The notes: generated by a model from the sequence alone, not told the origin. Numbered from the stretch's first letter, positions 24,527-33,681 are shown. The stretch: DNA of 64,000 nt from Bacteroidota bacterium (GCA_023461035.1 JAEWOD010000020.1:62001-126000); one strand, 5' to 3'. Translations and numbers: made by a program.

Positions 24527-26218
24527 ATGGTTTTGATTTTCCTGAATTGGATTTACATTTTCTGGATAAGCCTAGGAATGGGCTTGCTGGCTCAACCTTT
24601 TGTGCAAAGAAAATCAAACCTTTTTTTTATAGCACTATTTGGGTTGTTTGCAGAAATGCTGCTCATTCATCTCTATGCCGTTTGGCTTCCCATAAACGAA
24701 ATTTTTTACGGAATCAATTTTATTATCGCCTCATTCGGGATATTTTTTCATAGAAAATGTCTGCCTGCTCAACTTTCATCGCTGATTTCTGAATGGCGCT
24801 CGTGGAAAAAGACAATTCAAATTTTTGGTTTTTTGCTTACAGTTTTAATTTTAATGCAATCTGCAACCCAACCGTTCATTGTAGATAATGAAACCTATTA
24901 TATTCAGACAATCAAATGGTTAAATGAGTTTGGGTTGGTAAAAGGTTTGGCAAACCTGCATTTCTTTTTGGGTCAGATGTCCGGATGGCATTTATTGCAA
25001 AGCGGTTTCAATTTTGGGTTTGCAACTGATGGTCACAATGATTTAAACGGATTTTTAATATGGATTTTCACCTTTTTTTCTTTGCATCATCTGAATCGAT
25101 TTTTCCAAAGCCGCATCACGATGGATCTTTTTTTGGGATTGATTCCGGTCGGAAATCTATTTTTCTTTCAGTTCGTCAGCGCACCTTCTCCCGATTTGCC
25201 CGTTTTCCTAATTTCCCAGCTGATTTTTTATTTGTTTTATAAAAATTTCATTTCGTATCAAAGTGATTTTAAACCAATTTTTTTATTGATCATTTTTTTG
25301 ATTCTCATCAAAATCACGGTTTTACCATTACTGATTTTACCGATTGTTCTGTTAATCAAACATCGGTTATTAAAAGTCGAGTGGTGTTTTGTGATGTTTG
25401 TTTCGGTTATATCATTTTCAATTTATTTTTTGAAGAATTATATCATTTCCGGCTATTTGATTTATCCGGTTTCTTTGTTCGGTTCTCTTTTTAATCCGGA
25501 CTGGAAATTGTCGCCGGAAGTTGCCAAATTTATGATGCAAAACCTGAAAGTTGATTCTCTGACAGGCCTGGATATAACGGAAATACAAAATCAATCGTTT
25601 TTTGAATATTTTAAAAACTGGTTATTGGAGTCCGGTTTACGAAGTGTTTTTAATAAGTTGATTATCATACTCTTATTGGTTTTTCCATTTTGGATCAGGA
25701 AAAATAAAACCCTTTTTTGGTTGTATATATATGCTCTGGTTCAGTTTGGATTATTGTATTTTACCTCGCCTCAATATCGGTTTTTCATGCCGCTGATTAT
25801 CGGAATGAGTTTGTACATTTTGGCGAAATTATTTTTGAATAAATCGAAACTAATATTGCCCTTTTTTGGATTTTTAAGTTTAATCAGCCTGATTCCTTTG
25901 CTTTTTTCCTTCAATGTTTCCAATATCAAAAACAGTCAATTTATGCCGGACAAATTGGAAGCTTATCAATTGTCTAATTTTATTTTACCGTCCAAAAATT
26001 CGCTTCATGATTTTGAATACGAAAAAGTTACAGAAGGTAATTTGAAGTACAATTCTCCTGTAGGTGAAACCGAATTTTTCTGGATCACAGGCGATGGAGA
26101 TTTGCCTTGTGTAAATCAATCTATGGTCCAATATTTCAAAAAATGGCACCATATCCGCCCTCAAATGCGCACCGGAAATCTAAAAGACGGATTTTATGCT
26201 GAAAAATTATCCAAATGA
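24527..26218 (+). CDS. polytopic membrane protein, LIC_10190-like, possible glycosyl transfer
   Basis: A 563-residue membrane protein with about twelve to thirteen helices over residues 5-465 and a C-terminal soluble tail of about 90 residues (LEAYQLSNFILPSKNSLHDF and on). A loop after the third helix region contains QPFIVDNETYYIQTIKWLNE and LGQMSGWHLLQSGFNFGF, a pattern seen in GT-C-like or O-antigen polymerase-like proteins; a definite family motif is lacking. The 3' end overlaps the DUF2400 gene by 4 bases (ATGA), indicating translational coupling. The function may be in surface glycan assembly, but this is only by fold analogy. Confidence 0.75.
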   Translation: MVLIFLNWIYIFWISLGMGLLAQPFVQRKSNLFFIALFGLFAEMLLIHLYAVWLPINEIFYGINFIIASFGIFFHRKCLPAQLSSLISEWRSWKKTIQIFGFLLTVLILMQSATQPFIVDNETYYIQTIKWLNEFGLVKGLANLHFFLGQMSGWHLLQSGFNFGFATDGHNDLNGFLIWIFTFFSLHHLNRFFQSRITMDLFLGLIPVGNLFFFQFVSAPSPDLPVFLISQLIFYLFYKNFISYQSDFKPIFLLIIFLILIKITVLPLLILPIVLLIKHRLLKVEWCFVMFVSVISFSIYFLKNYIISGYLIYPVSLFGSLFNPDWKLSPEVAKFMMQNLKVDSLTGLDITEIQNQSFFEYFKNWLLESGLRSVFNKLIIILLLVFPFWIRKNKTLFWLYIYALVQFGLLYFTSPQYRFFMPLIIGMSLYILAKLFLNKSKLILPFFGFLSLISLIPLLFSFNVSNIKNSQFMPDKLEAYQLSNFILPSKNSLHDFEYEKVTEGNLKYNSPVGETEFFWITGDGDLPCVNQSMVQYFKKWHHIRPQMRTGNLKDGFYAEKLSK

Positions 26219-26988
26219 ATTTCAACGAATTAAAAATATTTCTGGACGAAAAAGTCGTTCTCTATAACCAATCGAAATTCATCGAATCCGACCCGATTCA
26301 GATTCCGCATCGGTTTTCGGTAAAAGAAGACATCGAGATTTCCGGGTTTCTCGCCGCTACTTTGGCTTGGGGAAACCGCAAAATGATCATCAATAAACTA
26401 AATGATTTGATGAACCGTTTGGGAAATTCGCCTTTTGATTTTGTGATGAATTATTCGGATGATGAATTTGAAAAGATTGAAACCTTCAAACACCGTACAC
26501 TGAATTCAGTTGATTTGGATTTTTATCTGAAATCGCTCCGGAATATTTATGAAAATCACGGCGGACTGGAAACTGCATTCCATTTTGAAAATTCGGATCA
26601 GGACAGTCTGAATGCCATCGAGCATTTCCGAACTATTTTTTTAGAAACTTCCCATCAAATTCGTTCTGAAAAGCATCTTTCAAGTCCCGCCAAAAATTCT
26701 GCTGCCAAACGGTTGAATATGTTTCTGAGATGGATGGTCAGAAAGGACAATCAGGGTGTGGATTTCGGTATCTGGAAAAACATTTCGCCTTCCCAATTGG
26801 TTTGTCCGCTCGATGTTCATTCCGGAAATGTCGCCAGAAAACTCGGAATTCTTACAAGAAGTCAAAATGACTGGAAAGCCGCCACGGAACTGCAATTGAA
26901 CTTAAAAAAGATGGATCCGAAAGACCCGGTGAAGTATGATTTCGCACTATTTGGGTTGGGAGTTTTTGAAGGATTTTCGAAACTTTGA
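26215..26988 (+). CDS. TIGR02757/DUF2400 family protein
   Basis: A 257-residue protein of a conserved family of unknown function, recognisable by IPHRFSVKEDIEISGFLAATLAWGN (in two parts; the second is GFLAATLAWGNRKMII), RLNMFLRWMVRKDNQGVDFGIW (key words MFLRWMVR and DFGIW) and CPLDVHSGNVARKLG. The conserved Arg, Asp and His residues and helix-rich content suggest a helix-hairpin-helix type DNA-glycosylase-like fold, which is a guess. It starts inside the stop codon of the preceding membrane protein gene. Confidence 0.9.
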   Translation: MNFNELKIFLDEKVVLYNQSKFIESDPIQIPHRFSVKEDIEISGFLAATLAWGNRKMIINKLNDLMNRLGNSPFDFVMNYSDDEFEKIETFKHRTLNSVDLDFYLKSLRNIYENHGGLETAFHFENSDQDSLNAIEHFRTIFLETSHQIRSEKHLSSPAKNSAAKRLNMFLRWMVRKDNQGVDFGIWKNISPSQLVCPLDVHSGNVARKLGILTRSQNDWKAATELQLNLKKMDPKDPVKYDFALFGLGVFEGFSKL

Positions 26989-26989
26989 T

Positions 26990-26997
26990 TACATTTG
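26990..26997 (+). promoter_or_regulatory. -7 promoter element of the MsbA-like gene
   Basis: TACATTTG starts 2 bases after the DUF2400 stop codon and ends 6 bases before ATG 27004. Its TTG is in frame with the gene and should not be taken as the start. Confidence 0.55.
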
Positions 26998-27003
26998 ATT
27001 CCT

Positions 27004-28800
27004 ATGACAATTCTCCAGCTTTTTAAAAACCTTTGGCCGTATGTAAAACCATACAGATTTTTGGTTTTTGCCGCATTGTTTTTAACGCTGATTGGGTCTT
27101 TTACCGCTCAGGTAAACGCTTTGACACTCCAATACACAGTGGACGAAGTCAACAAATTAGTCGAGTCCGGTAAAGGTTTAAATTCAGGTTTGAATATTCT
27201 GGTGACCATTTCCCTGATTTTGCTTGGGAAAGAAATTCTCAATGTTATCATCACATTTGGGCAGAAATTTTACGGAGAAAAACTGCGGATTTACGTTTCG
27301 CGGGATTTGGCGCAAGCAGTGGTCGATAAAATTTTGACGTATCGGATGGCTTTCTATACTGCCAACGATAATGAGTCCGGAAAACTGCAAACACGTATAG
27401 ACAGAGGGATTGAGAGTTTAACGCGTTTGGTTCAGAATTTTTTCATCAATATTTTACCGCTTTTTGCGAATTCTTTTATTGCCTTGATTTTGATGTTCAA
27501 TGCCAACTTTTGGGTTGGATTCGTTGGATTAATGATCGTTCCGGTTTATATTTTCATCACCATCAAACAAGCCAAAACACTCAGCGGATGGCGGCGAAAT
27601 ATGCGGAATTTCCGGGAAAGCAAAAGCCAGGGAATCGTAAACATCATTCAGTCCATCACGGTTATCAAATCTTTTAACCGTGAAAAAATAGAATCCGACA
27701 AACAAAATCAGATTCAATATGATTTGACTGAAAACCAATTGAAAACCCAAAAAACAGGATTTTTGTTTAATGGTGCCAAAACATTTATCGAACAAATCGG
27801 TGTGGTGATCATCATCATCCTGACCGCTTATCTGGTTTTGGATGGACAGATGAGCATCGGGATGATCATGTTTCATATTTTATTGTTTGGAAATGTAACA
27901 GCACCGATCGGGCAACTGCACCGGATTTTTGATGAGATGAATGATGCGATGATTTATTCGGAAAGTTTCTTTGAAATTTTAAATGCCGATCATGAAATGG
28001 AAAATTCCGGAACTTATAAACCGGAAATAATTACCGGGAAATTTGAATTGAAAAATATAGATTTCGTTTATCCAAACGGAACGCAGGCACTTTTTGATGT
28101 CAATATGGAAATTCTTCCCAATAAAATCACGGCTTTGGTTGGGTTGAGCGGCGCAGGAAAAAGTACGATAGTCAATTTGCTTGATAAATTTTACGAACCT
28201 ACTTCAGGTGAAATTTTATTGGACGGAATTTCACTAAAAGACTACGATACCCAATTCTTACGAAATAACATAGGGTTGGTGCTTCAGAAAAATCATATTT
28301 TCAGCGGTACCATTGAAGAAAACATCCGTTACGGAAATCCAAATGCTTCGGCTGAACAAGTCCATGAAGCCGCAAAACAAGCCTATATTTACGATCAGGT
28401 GATGGATTTGCCCCAAAAATTTGAAAGCAATGCACTTTTGCTTTCGGGAGGACAGCAGCAAAGAATTGCCATTGCCAGAATGTTCCTGAAAAATCCGCCG
28501 ATTATCTTTCTGGATGAACCGACGGCGAGCCTGGATGCAATTGCCACGGAACAAATTAAAAACAGTCTGGATGCCATTAAGAAAAATAGGACAGTAGTTA
28601 TTATTTCGCATAGTATTTCGCAAATCATCGATTCCGATCGAATTTATGCAATGGAAAACGGAAAGGTAGTTGAATCTGGTTCGCACGAAGAAATTTATGA
28701 TAAACAGGGTGTTTATAAAGGTATATTTGATGCGATGGCAAGAAGTTTAAACATCGAAAAAATTGCCAAGACTTTTGATGATGATGAAGAAAATTTTTAA
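27004..28800 (+). CDS. ABC exporter, fused permease and ATPase (MsbA/lipid flippase-like)
   Basis: A 598-residue half-transporter. The N-terminal permease domain (about 1-315) has six helices. The ATPase domain shows Walker A GLSGAGKST, the Q loop LVLQKNHIFSGTI, the signature LSGGQQQRIAIARMF, Walker B PIIFLDEPTASLD and the switch His in ISHSIS. Type IV exporters with this layout flip lipid A-linked or other lipids, peptides or drugs. The substrate cannot be set from sequence; MsbA-like is the family-level call. The ATG at 27004 follows a TACATTTG promoter element at 6 bases. Confidence 0.92.
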   Translation: MTILQLFKNLWPYVKPYRFLVFAALFLTLIGSFTAQVNALTLQYTVDEVNKLVESGKGLNSGLNILVTISLILLGKEILNVIITFGQKFYGEKLRIYVSRDLAQAVVDKILTYRMAFYTANDNESGKLQTRIDRGIESLTRLVQNFFINILPLFANSFIALILMFNANFWVGFVGLMIVPVYIFITIKQAKTLSGWRRNMRNFRESKSQGIVNIIQSITVIKSFNREKIESDKQNQIQYDLTENQLKTQKTGFLFNGAKTFIEQIGVVIIIILTAYLVLDGQMSIGMIMFHILLFGNVTAPIGQLHRIFDEMNDAMIYSESFFEILNADHEMENSGTYKPEIITGKFELKNIDFVYPNGTQALFDVNMEILPNKITALVGLSGAGKSTIVNLLDKFYEPTSGEILLDGISLKDYDTQFLRNNIGLVLQKNHIFSGTIEENIRYGNPNASAEQVHEAAKQAYIYDQVMDLPQKFESNALLLSGGQQQRIAIARMFLKNPPIIFLDEPTASLDAIATEQIKNSLDAIKKNRTVVIISHSISQIIDSDRIYAMENGKVVESGSHEEIYDKQGVYKGIFDAMARSLNIEKIAKTFDDDEENF

Positions 28801-28814
28801 TCCGCATTATTTTC

Positions 28815-28822
28815 TAAATTTG
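28815..28822 (+). promoter_or_regulatory. -7 promoter element of the mscS-like gene
   Basis: TAAATTTG with 5 bases to the ATG at 28828; a near-leaderless transcript is predicted. Confidence 0.6.
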
Positions 28823-28827
28823 TTTCT

Positions 28828-29670
28828 ATGACTGATTTCTTAAATAATTTCAATTCGAAGTATTTTGACAAATTCATTGATTTCAGCATTGGGTTTCTGG
28901 AAGCGATTGCCATTTTGGTGATTGGGTTTTGGTTGGCGAGAATTATCAGTAAATATGCGCATTTGGGAATGCAGAAAAGGGGAGTGGAAGATTCGCTCCG
29001 GATTTTCCTGAAAGACATTGTCCATATCACATTGAACATTCTGGTCATCATAATCGCCATCAATACGGTCGGGATTAAAGTGACATCCATCCTTGCATTG
29101 ATCGGAGGTGCGGCGGTAGGGGTCGGACTTGGTTTACAAGGAAGTTTTTCCAATCTGGCCAGCGGAATTATGATTATTCTGACGCATCCTTTCCGGGTGG
29201 GTGATTTGATTAGATCTGAAAAATTTGAGGGAATCGTGGAAAAAATTAATTTATTAAATACCACTATTCGTGGTCAACGAAACGAATTAATTGTCATCCC
29301 CAATGCGCCATTATTCAATACCTCATTGCAGAATTTTTCCGCCAAAGGTGCTTATCGGATTGACATCACGGTGGGAGTGGAATATCGGTCGGACATTCAC
29401 AAACTGCGACCGCTTTTAATTGGTGCGATTTCGCATGAGGATATGTTTTTGAATCATCGGCCGATGGTAATTGAAATTGAAGAATTTGTAAACGACAGAA
29501 TCAATCTGACGGTGCGTGCTTATGCAAAACCCAAAGATTATTGGGATGCACCCTTGATTTTGAGAGGAATCTGCAAAGATACGATTGAAGCAAACGGATT
29601 CAGAATTCCGGTGGCACCAAGAGAAATTAAAATTATCAATCAAAATAATGAATCAACTGAACGGAATTAA
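28828..29670 (+). CDS. small-conductance mechanosensitive channel, MscS family
   Basis: A 280-residue MscS channel that relieves turgor on hypo-osmotic shock. Three N-terminal helices are visible (about 20-40, 63-85, 90-120). The pore helix carries the Gly/Ala pattern IGGAAVGVGLGLQGSFSNLASG, the key feature of TM3, followed by HPFRVGDLI and the beta domain with VIPNAPLFN. The length equals the minimal MscS type. The last 23 bases overlap the start of the following esterase gene, so the two are coupled. Confidence 0.95.
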   Translation: MTDFLNNFNSKYFDKFIDFSIGFLEAIAILVIGFWLARIISKYAHLGMQKRGVEDSLRIFLKDIVHITLNILVIIIAINTVGIKVTSILALIGGAAVGVGLGLQGSFSNLASGIMIILTHPFRVGDLIRSEKFEGIVEKINLLNTTIRGQRNELIVIPNAPLFNTSLQNFSAKGAYRIDITVGVEYRSDIHKLRPLLIGAISHEDMFLNHRPMVIEIEEFVNDRINLTVRAYAKPKDYWDAPLILRGICKDTIEANGFRIPVAPREIKIINQNNESTERN

Positions 29671-30298
29671 TTACCTGGAACGGAAACCAAGTATCCAATT
29701 GGAGAAAAATCCATTACTTTTACTTATTCACGGCTATGGAAGCAATGAAGAGGATTTATTTAGTTTTGCCGATGATCTTCCTGCCGAATTCCATGTCGTA
29801 AGCGTTCAGGGAATCCATACGCTTGCGCCGGGGATGTACGGATGGTACGAAATTGATTTTGTCAATATGGAGAAATACAATAACGTCCCGCAAGGAATTG
29901 AGTCCCGAAATAAATTGGTGGAATTCATCGACGAAATCACTACAAAAGAAAATCTGGACAAAGAAAATGTCTGGCTCTGCGGATTCAGTCAGGGAGCGAT
30001 TTTGAGTTATGCTTTGGCACTGAATTTCCCTGAAAAAGTCCGTCATATAGCTTGCCTGAGCGGTTATCCAGAACCGAATTTTATAGGTGAACTCAATTTG
30101 CAATTGGATTATTCCAATTTGGATTTTTTTATTTCGCATGGAACGGATGACATGGTGATTCCGGTAGAATGGGGGCGAAGAGGAAAATCGCTTTTGGATG
30201 AATTGGGCATCAAAAACCAATACCACGAATACCGGAGCGGGCATGGAATCGTTCCGCAGAACTATTGGGATTTGATGAGCTGGATGAAGAAAAATTGA
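29648..30298 (+). CDS. phospholipase/carboxylesterase-family alpha/beta hydrolase
   Basis: A 216-residue hydrolase of the YpfH/EstB (Abhydrolase_2) family. Motifs: LLLLIHGYGSNEEDLFSF, the oxyanion region; the nucleophile elbow GFSQGA; Asp in SHGTDDMVIP; and the catalytic His in RSGHGI. ATG 29648 is chosen; the longer frame from 29585 would run deep into mscS. It overlaps the end of mscS by 23 bases. Cytoplasmic carboxylesterase or thioesterase activity is likely; the natural substrate is unknown. Confidence 0.9.
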   Translation: MNQLNGINYLERKPSIQLEKNPLLLLIHGYGSNEEDLFSFADDLPAEFHVVSVQGIHTLAPGMYGWYEIDFVNMEKYNNVPQGIESRNKLVEFIDEITTKENLDKENVWLCGFSQGAILSYALALNFPEKVRHIACLSGYPEPNFIGELNLQLDYSNLDFFISHGTDDMVIPVEWGRRGKSLLDELGIKNQYHEYRSGHGIVPQNYWDLMSWMKKN

Positions 30299-30350
30299 CT
30301 CCATTCTAAATTTTAAATTTTGAATTTTGAATGATTCCCGATTCGATTAC

Positions 30351-30358
30351 TAACTTTG
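30351..30358 (+). promoter_or_regulatory. candidate -7 element of pdxA
   Basis: TAACTTTG lies 90 bases before the pdxA ATG. The leader would contain an inverted repeat AAATTTGATT (30363-30372) and AATCAAATTT (30398-30407). I found no known riboswitch pattern. Confidence 0.35.
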
Positions 30359-30448
30359 TGGGAAATTTGATTTATAAAATGGGTTGATTTGATGACGAAT
30401 CAAATTTTCACATTATACATTTTACGTTATACAATTATACAGTAGGAA

Positions 30449-31516
30449 ATGAATTCACAAGAAAATAATAAACCCAAAGTTGCCATTTCAGTGGGTGACA
30501 TCAACGGAATCGGATATGAGATCATCGTGAAAGCTTTGGCCGATAAAAATATTCTGGATTTTTTCACACCAGTCATCTTTGGTTCCACCAAACATTTGAA
30601 TTTTTTCCGAAATCAAATAAAAGATGAATCCATTCAGTTTTTTGGGATTAATTCGGTTGACAAAGCAGTTGAGCGGAAAATAAATGTGGTCAATCTTTGG
30701 AAAGAACCTGCACAAATGGAGTTTGGAAATGCAACGGAAATTTCGGGAAGAATGGCTTTTGAATCATTGAAAGCCGCTGCGGAATCGGTTAAAAATGGTG
30801 AATGTGATGTGCTGGTAACGGCTCCGATTAACAAAAAGAACATTCAGTCTGAGGAATTTAATTTCCCCGGTCATACCGAATATTTAGGAGAAGTATGGGG
30901 TGGAAAGCCGTTGATGTTTTTAGTGACCGATTCATTAAAAGTAAGTTTGGTGACACAACATATTCCGTTAAAAGATGTCGCTTCCAAAATCAATAAAGAA
31001 GCCATTATTGAAAAAGTAAATGCTCTAAATGACTCGTTGAAAATGGATTTCGGCGTTCGAAAACCGAAAATTGCCGTTTTGGGTTTGAATCCTCATTCGG
31101 GCGACAATGGACTCCTTGGACAAGAAGAACAGGAAATCATCATTCCGGCGATTCAATCGCTGTATGAAAAAGGAATGTTGGTATTCGGACCTTATGCGGC
31201 CGACAGCTTTTTTTCACCGTCCAATATTGAGACGTTTGATGCGGTTTTGGGGATGTATCACGATCAAGCCTTGATCCCTTTTAAAACTTTGTGTTTTGAG
31301 GATGGTGTGAATTATACGGCGTCGCTTCCGTTTGTTCGCACTTCGCCCGACCATGGTGTGGCTTATGATATTGCCGGAAAAGGAATTGCAGACGAAACTT
31401 CATTTCGTGAAGCAATTTATAAGGCAGTTGAAATTTTTCAGAAACGTATGGAATACAAAGAGCTCACAGGTAATGTATTGAAAACAAGAGAATTGAAGCC
31501 GGAGAGGGAGAGGTAA
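30449..31516 (+). CDS. pdxA: 4-hydroxythreonine-4-phosphate dehydrogenase
   Basis: A 355-residue PdxA, the NAD-dependent enzyme that makes 3-amino-2-oxopropyl phosphate for pyridoxine 5'-phosphate. Family motifs: VGDINGIGYEI near the start, TAPINKKNIQ, FPGHTEYL, LGLNPHSGDNGLLGQEE, MYHDQALIPFK and TSPDHGVAYDIAGKG. The His residues in PGHTE, NPHSG and YHDQ are the expected metal ligands. In related genomes pdxA is followed closely by the DUF177-rpmF genes; here a gene of unknown function intervenes. Confidence 0.97.
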   Translation: MNSQENNKPKVAISVGDINGIGYEIIVKALADKNILDFFTPVIFGSTKHLNFFRNQIKDESIQFFGINSVDKAVERKINVVNLWKEPAQMEFGNATEISGRMAFESLKAAAESVKNGECDVLVTAPINKKNIQSEEFNFPGHTEYLGEVWGGKPLMFLVTDSLKVSLVTQHIPLKDVASKINKEAIIEKVNALNDSLKMDFGVRKPKIAVLGLNPHSGDNGLLGQEEQEIIIPAIQSLYEKGMLVFGPYAADSFFSPSNIETFDAVLGMYHDQALIPFKTLCFEDGVNYTASLPFVRTSPDHGVAYDIAGKGIADETSFREAIYKAVEIFQKRMEYKELTGNVLKTRELKPERER

Positions 31517-31534
31517 TTTAAAAATATTGAAAGT

Positions 31535-32215
31535 TTGAATTCATTTAAGATAATATCAATCATCACTTATTTACTATGTATCAATCTTAGTGGACAATCC
31601 AATCATTTTACCATCAACAATGTAGAATTTCATTTTGAGACAGAAAAAATAGACACCTTAGAGGGTGCAGAATTTGAAACAGCCACACTATACCGAAACG
31701 ACAAAAAATTATTAACTCATACGCTTATAAGACAGGAAGGAGATTGTAGCTCTGTAAGTATAGAGCTTGGGAAATATGTGATTGATGATGCAAAAATTAT
31801 TTTTTATTCATATTGGGCAATAGCGGACAGAATGCCTTCTCGTCTTATTCCGTTCGGGTTCAGAAAACAAGTTTATACTGTTGACCGTGCCGGAAAATTA
31901 AATTTGATTAACTCTGTTATTTACATAGAGGATTTTATAGAAAATCAACTTGGGAAAGACAAGTTTTATCATCCCAAAAATAATTGGTTTCATATAGGAT
32001 TAGACTATCTAAACCAACCTACAAAAAATGAGTTTGAAAAAGAAGCGTTACAGGATTATATTCAGACAATCGAAAAAAAATACAATTCAAAATTTGTTTT
32101 AAATAAAGAGAAGGAGTTGCTGGAATCAGAAGTAAGAGCCAAACTAGACAAGCAAATAGAACAAAATACCGGAAATTGGATTGATGGAGAAATTTTTGGC
32201 AAAGTCAAGAAATAA
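31535..32215 (+). CDS. exported protein of unknown function between pdxA and DUF177
   Basis: A 226-residue frame starting at TTG (31535) with a signal peptide (FKIISIITYLLCINLSGQS). The mature part contains FTINNVEFHFETEKIDTLEG, IRQEGDCSSVSIELG and a Lys/Glu-rich helical C-terminus. No ATG or GTG start exists in the first 80 codons, so TTG is the only choice if the gene is real; the signal peptide supports that. The AT content is higher than its neighbours. No family is recognised. It lies 18 bases after pdxA and may ride on its transcript. Confidence 0.65.
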   Translation: MNSFKIISIITYLLCINLSGQSNHFTINNVEFHFETEKIDTLEGAEFETATLYRNDKKLLTHTLIRQEGDCSSVSIELGKYVIDDAKIIFYSYWAIADRMPSRLIPFGFRKQVYTVDRAGKLNLINSVIYIEDFIENQLGKDKFYHPKNNWFHIGLDYLNQPTKNEFEKEALQDYIQTIEKKYNSKFVLNKEKELLESEVRAKLDKQIEQNTGNWIDGEIFGKVKK

Positions 32216-32290
32216 AGTTTTAAAATCCTTCAAAATATTCTTATCAATAAATTTCACTCAAAAACCTTATTGTTTTTCAGTAAGATGTAT

Positions 32291-32298
32291 TATCTTTG
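32291..32298 (+). promoter_or_regulatory. -7 promoter element of the DUF177-rpmF operon
   Basis: TATCTTTG, a textbook TAnnTTTG match, lies 15 bases before the DUF177 ATG (32314). Confidence 0.65.
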
Positions 32299-32313
32299 CC
32301 ACCCGTTTGAGTT

Positions 32314-32874
32314 ATGGAGAAGTTCAGGTATTATAATGTTTCCTTTGCAGGTTTGAGTTTGGGGCAGCATGATTTCGAATTTCAGATAACGCAGCCGTTC
32401 TTTGATTTGTTTGAATTTGAGCAGGATTTTGCAAAACCTGATTTAAAACTTCAATTAAAATTGGACAAAAAGAATAATTTTTTGGAATTGTTTTTTAATC
32501 TGTCCGGTACCATTGAAGTGAATTGTGATTTGACCAATGAGCCTTATCGCGAAGAAATCAGCGGAAAATCGGAAGTAATTGTGAAATTCGGAGAAGAATT
32601 TGACGATTCAGATGATGAAGTTTGGGTTATACCGAGAGGAGAGCACCAAATCAACATCGCACAAATGGTTTATGAAATGACCATTCTTGCTTTGCCGACC
32701 AAACGCATTCATCCCGATGTAGCATCAGGAAAAAGCCACTCTGAAATGTTGGAATTACTTGAAAAGTATGGTTTGCAGAGTGAAGAGGAAGCAGAAAAAG
32801 ATTCAAACGAAGAAGAAAACGACCCGAGATGGGAAGCATTAAAAAAATTAAAAAACAATATTAACGGAAAATAA
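32314..32874 (+). CDS. DUF177 (YceD-like) protein
   Basis: A 186-residue protein of the YceD/DUF177 family, almost always found next to rpmF and linked to 23S rRNA or large-subunit accumulation. Visible features: SGTIEVNCDLTNEPYREEI with the single conserved Cys, an acidic patch FDDSDDEVWVIP, VYEMTILALPTKRIHPD and an acidic C-terminus EEAEKDSNEEENDPRWEALKKL, a typical ending with DPRWEAL. It is 8 bases upstream of rpmF and shares its promoter. Confidence 0.93.
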   Translation: MEKFRYYNVSFAGLSLGQHDFEFQITQPFFDLFEFEQDFAKPDLKLQLKLDKKNNFLELFFNLSGTIEVNCDLTNEPYREEISGKSEVIVKFGEEFDDSDDEVWVIPRGEHQINIAQMVYEMTILALPTKRIHPDVASGKSHSEMLELLEKYGLQSEEEAEKDSNEEENDPRWEALKKLKNNINGK

Positions 32875-32882
32875 TATAAGTT

Positions 32883-33083
32883 ATGGCACATCCTAAGAGA
32901 CGTCAGTCCACAACCAGAAGAGATAAACGTAGAACGCACTACAAAATCGAAGCTCCACAAATCGCAGTTGATAAAGCAACAGGTGAAGCCCACCTTTACC
33001 ACAGAGCGTACTGGCTTGACGGTAAAATGTACTACAGAGGAAAAGTAGTGATGGAAAAAGAACAAAGTGAAGAGGTAGAATAA
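32883..33083 (+). CDS. rpmF: 50S ribosomal protein L32
   Basis: A 66-residue L32, slightly longer than the enterobacterial protein. The conserved start MAHPKRRQSTTRRDKRRTHY and the His/Tyr-rich centre LYHRAYWLDGKMYYRGK are typical of Bacteroidota L32, which lacks the zinc-binding Cys residues. It lies 8 bases after DUF177 and is followed by a strong terminator. Confidence 0.97.
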   Translation: MAHPKRRQSTTRRDKRRTHYKIEAPQIAVDKATGEAHLYHRAYWLDGKMYYRGKVVMEKEQSEEVE

Positions 33084-33103
33084 TCCTTTCTTTACAATAA
33101 ATG

Positions 33104-33149
33104 AAAAGCTGTTTCTAAAATTTTAGAGGCAGCTTTTTCAATTTTTTTA
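33104..33149 (+). terminator. Rho-independent terminator of DUF177-rpmF
   Basis: A long stem formed by AAAAGCTG-TTTCTAAA and TTTTAGAGG-CAGCTTTTT ends in a T-rich tract (33142-33148). The promoter element of accB begins at the next base. Confidence 0.75.
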
Positions 33150-33157
33150 TACATTTG
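33150..33157 (+). promoter_or_regulatory. -7 promoter element of accB-accC
   Basis: TACATTTG abuts the rpmF terminator. The predicted leader to ATG 33196 is about 35 bases. Confidence 0.55.
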
Positions 33158-33195
33158 ATGATTACACCCAATTTTTTTGATAAAAAGAACACATT

Positions 33196-33681
33196 ATGGA
33201 TATTAGAGAAATACAAAATCTGATCAAATTCGTTTCCAAATCAGAAGTAGCAGAAGTCAATTTGAAATTAAAAGATTTTGAAATCAAAATTAAAAACATA
33301 GGAGGTCAGACCGTAACTTATGCGCCCCAACCTATGATGCAACCTCAGATGCCTATGCCGGTTCAAAACGCTCCTGTAGTAACTTCCCCGGCAACGACTG
33401 CATCAGATAAACCGGCAGCTTCAACAGAAGATGATTCTAAATATATCACTGTAAAATCACCCATGATCGGAACTTTTTACAGATCTTCAGGTCCCGGAAA
33501 AGATCCGTTTGTGTCAGTTGGAGATTCAGTTTCATCCGGAAGTGTATTATGTATAGTAGAGGCTATGAAATTATTCAACGAAATAGAATCGGAAGTTTCC
33601 GGTAAAATCGTGAAAATTCTGGTTGATGATGCAACACCGATTGAATATGATCAACCTTTATTCTTGATTGATCCATCCTAA
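33196..33681 (+). CDS. accB: acetyl-CoA carboxylase biotin carboxyl carrier protein
   Basis: A 161-residue BCCP of acetyl-CoA carboxylase. An N-terminal dimerisation segment (MDIREIQNLIKFVSKSE) leads to a Pro/Met/Gln/Ala-rich linker (about 45-80, with MMQPQMPMPVQ) and the biotinyl domain (about 85-160) with the biotinylated Lys in EAMKLFNEIE and the thumb-like IGTFYRSSGPGKDPF. It forms an operon with accC. A fabH gene, often found between rpmF and accB in related bacteria, is absent here. Confidence 0.97.
   Translation: MDIREIQNLIKFVSKSEVAEVNLKLKDFEIKIKNIGGQTVTYAPQPMMQPQMPMPVQNAPVVTSPATTASDKPAASTEDDSKYITVKSPMIGTFYRSSGPGKDPFVSVGDSVSSGSVLCIVEAMKLFNEIESEVSGKIVKILVDDATPIEYDQPLFLIDPS

Noticed and set aside
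29756..30304. 182-codon antisense frame over the carboxylesterase gene
   Set aside because: The sense frame holds complete hydrolase motifs; the antisense frame shows no recognisable domain.
30359..30448. Riboswitch in the long pdxA leader
   Set aside because: Only one simple 10-bp inverted repeat is visible; no conserved core of any riboswitch class I can recognise.
33101..33118. Five-codon frame inside the rpmF terminator as a leader peptide
   Set aside because: It is the terminator stem itself, and accB transcription is predicted to start downstream of it.
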